Shown: positions 61,784 to 64,000 of the stretch, in pieces
Numbering within the stretch: position 1 is the stretch's first letter
Layout of the letters: each line of letters starts with the position of its first letter
NCBI RefSeq assembly: GCF_014695385.1
Contig: NZ_JACJOD010000033.1
Location: 62,001 to 126,000 of the forward strand
Source: Trichocoleus sp. FACHB-46
Lineage (GTDB): Bacteria > Cyanobacteriota > Cyanobacteriia > FACHB-46
DNA length: 64,000 bases
Direction of reading: 5' to 3'
The notes under the pieces: generated by a model
Databases searched by the model: none
The model's input: only the letters and a program-made list of their open reading frames with translations
Told to the model about the DNA's origin: nothing
Translations under genes and position numbers: made by a program

Positions 61784-61888
61784 CCATAAATTCAGTCCCA
61801 CTCTGTGTGGGATTTTTCTTAGCCTACTTCTGTTTTAAGGCTTTCAATCATGTTTCAACTTAGTCCCAGCGCTGCAATTAAACAGGGG
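61784..61888 (-). ncRNA. CRISPR-like mini-array (two degenerate repeats, one 31-nt pseudo-spacer)
   Basis: Pseudo-repeat 1 (61852-61888) matches the first 16 plus-strand bases of the array repeat in 13 positions, and its minus-strand 3' end GTTGAAAC differs from the handle ATTGAAAC by one base. Pseudo-repeat 2 (61784-61820) keeps AATTC-GTCCC (10 of 11) and replaces the stem by TCCCAC/GTGGGA. The pseudo-spacer is 61821-61851. A TTATAA at 61921-61926 could serve as the -10 of its promoter. The spacer's 5' half matches the cas3 leader. This is the form of CRISPR-resembling repressor RNAs (creR/CreA class). Confidence 0.6.
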
Positions 61889-62129
61889 AGTAGTCGATTT
61901 ATGGTATCACTCTGAGCCACTTATAATTAAGGTTGTTCTCGGAAAAGAACTTAAAACTCTGATACTTAAGAGGGTTCTAACTCATTGAACAATTGAATGA
62001 ATGTCCTTCCAGAGGTCCTGTTGGGATTGAAGACTTGGAATAATGACTGGGTCTGAGTTGGGTTCATCAGTCCAATCCTATTTTGCATAATTTTTATATT
62101 CATACTTCACATTTTGATATAGCAGGATG
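61889..62129. other. Stretch between mini-array and lysozyme gene
   Basis: Contains the probable promoter of the mini-array (TTATAA, 61921-61926) and AT-rich sequence downstream of the lysozyme gene. No ORF or structure that I would support. Confidence 0.3.
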
Positions 62130-62921
62130 TCAAAGTCCTATATCAGCGATCGCCCGCTCAATGAAGCCCATAAACTCATCAATACCGTTGTCTCCCCCGT
62201 TCACTAGTAACCTAACTCGTCGCCAGTTGTGGTTGCGAGCTGCCAGAAACACACCGCGATCGCTGAAGTAGAGGGCTAGTATTTTGGCTCCAACGACTGG
62301 ATCTAAGGCGAGATCTGGCTTCTCCTCCAAAGGCAGGTGTAAGCGTAAGCCGTAATCTCGGTAGTTGGCACGTCCGGTGATCTGAATAAAACCACGGCCA
62401 TGATACCTACATCCATCACCCGCGCAGACATTGCCCAAGTCATCGCGCCATTCATAGTTTTGGGTGAAGTACTCGTCATCTCCATATTCCTTGATTGGGC
62501 GAAATCCACCTGTTTCAACACCAATGGTGGCGATCGCCGCAACGAGAGTGGGCTTGTCTAAGATATTGTGTTCTGCCAAGGCAGTGAGTACTGCGGGTAA
62601 ATGACTTTGAACTTCGTCTAGAGGACAGTTCAGAATAGAAGCCACAGTCCTAGGCTCAACCATACCCAGTCCTGGCAACTGCTTACACTCGATCAACTGC
62701 TCAGCGATCGCTGGTGTGATTTCTTCATCGGCAAAATCGAAAGCATTACAGAACTGCTTCCAAGCCGCTTCTGTGATTGGCCCGTACAACCCATCTGCTT
62801 TTCCACCTAGCAGGCCCAGAGCTTTGAGGCGAACTTGGATTTGTTGAGCTAGTTGGCTATCATCCAACAGATGCTCAATCGGGATCGGAACGCCTGACTG
62901 GCAAATGTCTTGTAATTTCAC
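62130..62921 (-). CDS. Lysozyme-like protein with N-terminal peptidoglycan-binding domain
   Basis: 263 aa. Residues about 22-65 (QIQVRLKALGLLGGKADGLYG) form a peptidoglycan-binding helical domain. From about 100 there is the GH19/lysozyme-like domain found also in the 43666 gene: ATIGVETGGFRPIKEYGDDE with the likely catalytic Glu, and GRGFIQITGRANYRDYG. Probably an endolysin or spanin-side lysis enzyme. It is on the minus strand, unlike other phage genes, and may instead be a host-type hydrolase. Confidence 0.75.
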   Translation of the reverse strand: MKLQDICQSGVPIPIEHLLDDSQLAQQIQVRLKALGLLGGKADGLYGPITEAAWKQFCNAFDFADEEITPAIAEQLIECKQLPGLGMVEPRTVASILNCPLDEVQSHLPAVLTALAEHNILDKPTLVAAIATIGVETGGFRPIKEYGDDEYFTQNYEWRDDLGNVCAGDGCRYHGRGFIQITGRANYRDYGLRLHLPLEEKPDLALDPVVGAKILALYFSDRGVFLAARNHNWRRVRLLVNGGDNGIDEFMGFIERAIADIGL

Positions 62922-63014
62922 AATTATCTTTTAATATAAACATGAGCAAATTAACATAATTAGGTTATTATCGCACTAATACTCATCTATAACTTTTTCC
63001 AAGAAGGTTAAACC

Positions 63015-63058
63015 AAGCGGGGGACCAGACTTTATGACTGGCTCTCGCTTTTAATTTT
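63015..63058 (+). terminator. Hairpin with T-tract upstream of the prohead-protease-like gene
   Basis: AAGCG (63015-63019) pairs with CGCTT (63046-63050), with inner CCAG/CTGG, followed by TTTTAATTTTT. The ATG is 10 bp on. Confidence 0.6.
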
Positions 63059-63067
63059 TGAGGCATC

Positions 63068-64000
63068 ATGGGCGCTAAGACTTCAGATTCAACTGTTCAA
63101 GCGGCAGGGCGACAAATCTCCAGCAAAAATGCAACTCGTCTTAGTAAAGCCTTTGCCGAAATTGGCAAGCTGCTCATTGATGCAGGGGTGGTTGATAAGC
63201 AGTCGCTAGAATCCTTGTTTGGCGAAGAGAATACTACTGCTAAAAATGAGCCCGAAGTGAGTGTTGAGGCAGATGCTCAAGCACCGATCGCCGCAGCAGC
63301 GGGAGAGGAAAGTTTTACAACCCAGGTAAAACGAGTCACCTGGCATGATCGCTTACGTACGACCTTGCGGTTCTTTGGCAATCGTTATGAGATGTTGCAT
63401 AACTGCCCAGAAAATGACTTCGCTCGACGAGTGGGTGTAGACACTGATCGAGAGACTGCGATCGCCCAACTGCGCGATGATCTCATTGCCATTCTCGTGG
63501 AACTCACCAAGGATCATCCAGGCCCTTCGGATTCAGATAGCGGCTACTACTATAGTCCCTACATGGAACTTGCTAGTAGTTCTGGGGAGAAGGTAATTAC
63601 AGTCGCTTTCGATTGCCCCACTCAAGCGATCGCTGCCGCTGCTAGTCGAACCACAAACCGCCGCCCTGTTGAAGGGGTGCTTTTCCGCATTGACGAACCG
63701 AGTGAAAGTGCTCCTTCTGTCGGCCCTGGATTGCCTCTTTATGTGCCCAAGGCCGTTGCTGAGGAAGCCCTTAGTACAGTTAGCGGCTTGCCTCTTGATG
63801 CCCACGACAATCTAAGTCAGCATTCAAATCCAGACATTGCTGGAGTGATGCTGAGCGCTGCAATTCAGGGCAATGACTTCACGGTCAGCGGCTATCTCTA
63901 CGATTGGAGTCAAAGCGATAAGGTCGCCAAAATTGCTGCCAATAAAGAGCAGCTTGGCATGAGTATGAATGCCAATGCGATCGGACACGAGGCCGAGGTA
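63068..64000 (+). CDS. Phage prohead-protease/scaffold-like protein, partial
   Basis: ATG 63068; the frame is open to the window end (311 codons so far). An Ala-rich helical N-terminus is followed by VEGVLFRIDEPSES, GLPLDAHDNLSQHSNPDIAG and EQLGMSMNANAIGHEAEV. The His in DAH, the strand between, and the Ser in LGMS have the order of capsid maturation proteases, which cleave scaffold and capsid. The major capsid gene would be expected next, outside the window. The class is a suggestion from motif order. Confidence 0.5.
   Translation, partial: MGAKTSDSTVQAAGRQISSKNATRLSKAFAEIGKLLIDAGVVDKQSLESLFGEENTTAKNEPEVSVEADAQAPIAAAAGEESFTTQVKRVTWHDRLRTTLRFFGNRYEMLHNCPENDFARRVGVDTDRETAIAQLRDDLIAILVELTKDHPGPSDSDSGYYYSPYMELASSSGEKVITVAFDCPTQAIAAAASRTTNRRPVEGVLFRIDEPSESAPSVGPGLPLYVPKAVAEEALSTVSGLPLDAHDNLSQHSNPDIAGVMLSAAIQGNDFTVSGYLYDWSQSDKVAKIAANKEQLGMSMNANAIGHEAEV

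Noticed and set aside
61784-61820. Simple terminator for plus-strand transcription
   Set aside because: The hairpin plus TTTTT would work on the plus strand, but no plus-strand gene ends there, and the sequence aligns with the CRISPR repeat; kept as pseudo-repeat 2.

Overview
The window is cyanobacterial DNA: the octamer GCGATCGC (HIP1) occurs in and between nearly all genes, and several proteins belong to families seen mainly in cyanobacteria. I cannot name the genus. No ribosomal, photosynthetic or core metabolic genes are present. Gene content is that of an accessory region: a large integrated element, a phage-plasmid, or a plasmid carrying scattered prophage genes.

Layout. 1-15.9 kb, mostly minus strand: small lipoprotein, AlbA_2/Schlafen-like protein, LexA paralogue with intact autoproteolysis residues, Dam-type methylase, a run of small unknown genes (one split by an insertion sequence), a phage-type replication protein, four DNA-binding regulators or candidates, and a radical SAM enzyme. 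16.0-18.6 kb, plus strand: phage tail/baseplate-like genes and a small terminase with a duplicated DNA-binding domain. 18.6-27.6 kb: response regulator, pentapeptide protein, LOTUS-like protein, mini-RNase III, a PspA/Vipp1-like protein with a large glycine-rich insert, a HEPN-motif protein and HigBA. 28-29.5 kb: an insertion sequence. 29.7-40.1 kb: an apparent antiphage island with a NACHT/pentapeptide/TPR protein, an Avs-like nuclease-STAND ATPase, a GIY-YIG protein and a tandem Mrr nuclease. 40.5-45.1 kb: phage baseplate, tail hub with peptidase, and a two-domain endolysin. 45.1-49.7 kb: a second copy of the 28-kb insertion sequence, sitting inside a gene, then small genes. 49.8-51.1 kb: portal protein. 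51.3-61.7 kb: a CRISPR array of 47 repeats and a minus-strand type I-G (formerly I-U) operon, cas3-csx17-csb1-csb2, without adaptation genes. 62.1-64 kb: a lysozyme and the start of a prohead-protease-like gene.

The strongest new observation lies just upstream of cas3. At 61784-61888 two degenerate copies of the CRISPR repeat flank a 31-nt pseudo-spacer. Its first 18 nt match the cas3 leader at 61710-61727 at 16 of 18 positions, and the only two mismatches fall at positions 6 and 12, the positions a type I Cascade does not read. This is what a CRISPR-resembling autorepressor RNA would look like.

Other points: two genes broken by insertion sequences can be rejoined in frame by removing the element and one target duplication; a 24-bp insertion puts an in-frame stop into one transposase; the same 22-bp site lies in two promoters about 4.6 kb apart; several plus-strand phage genes are each preceded by a terminator-like hairpin; two tRNA-like structures are present; and a modular family of dispersed repeats fills most of the long gaps between genes.
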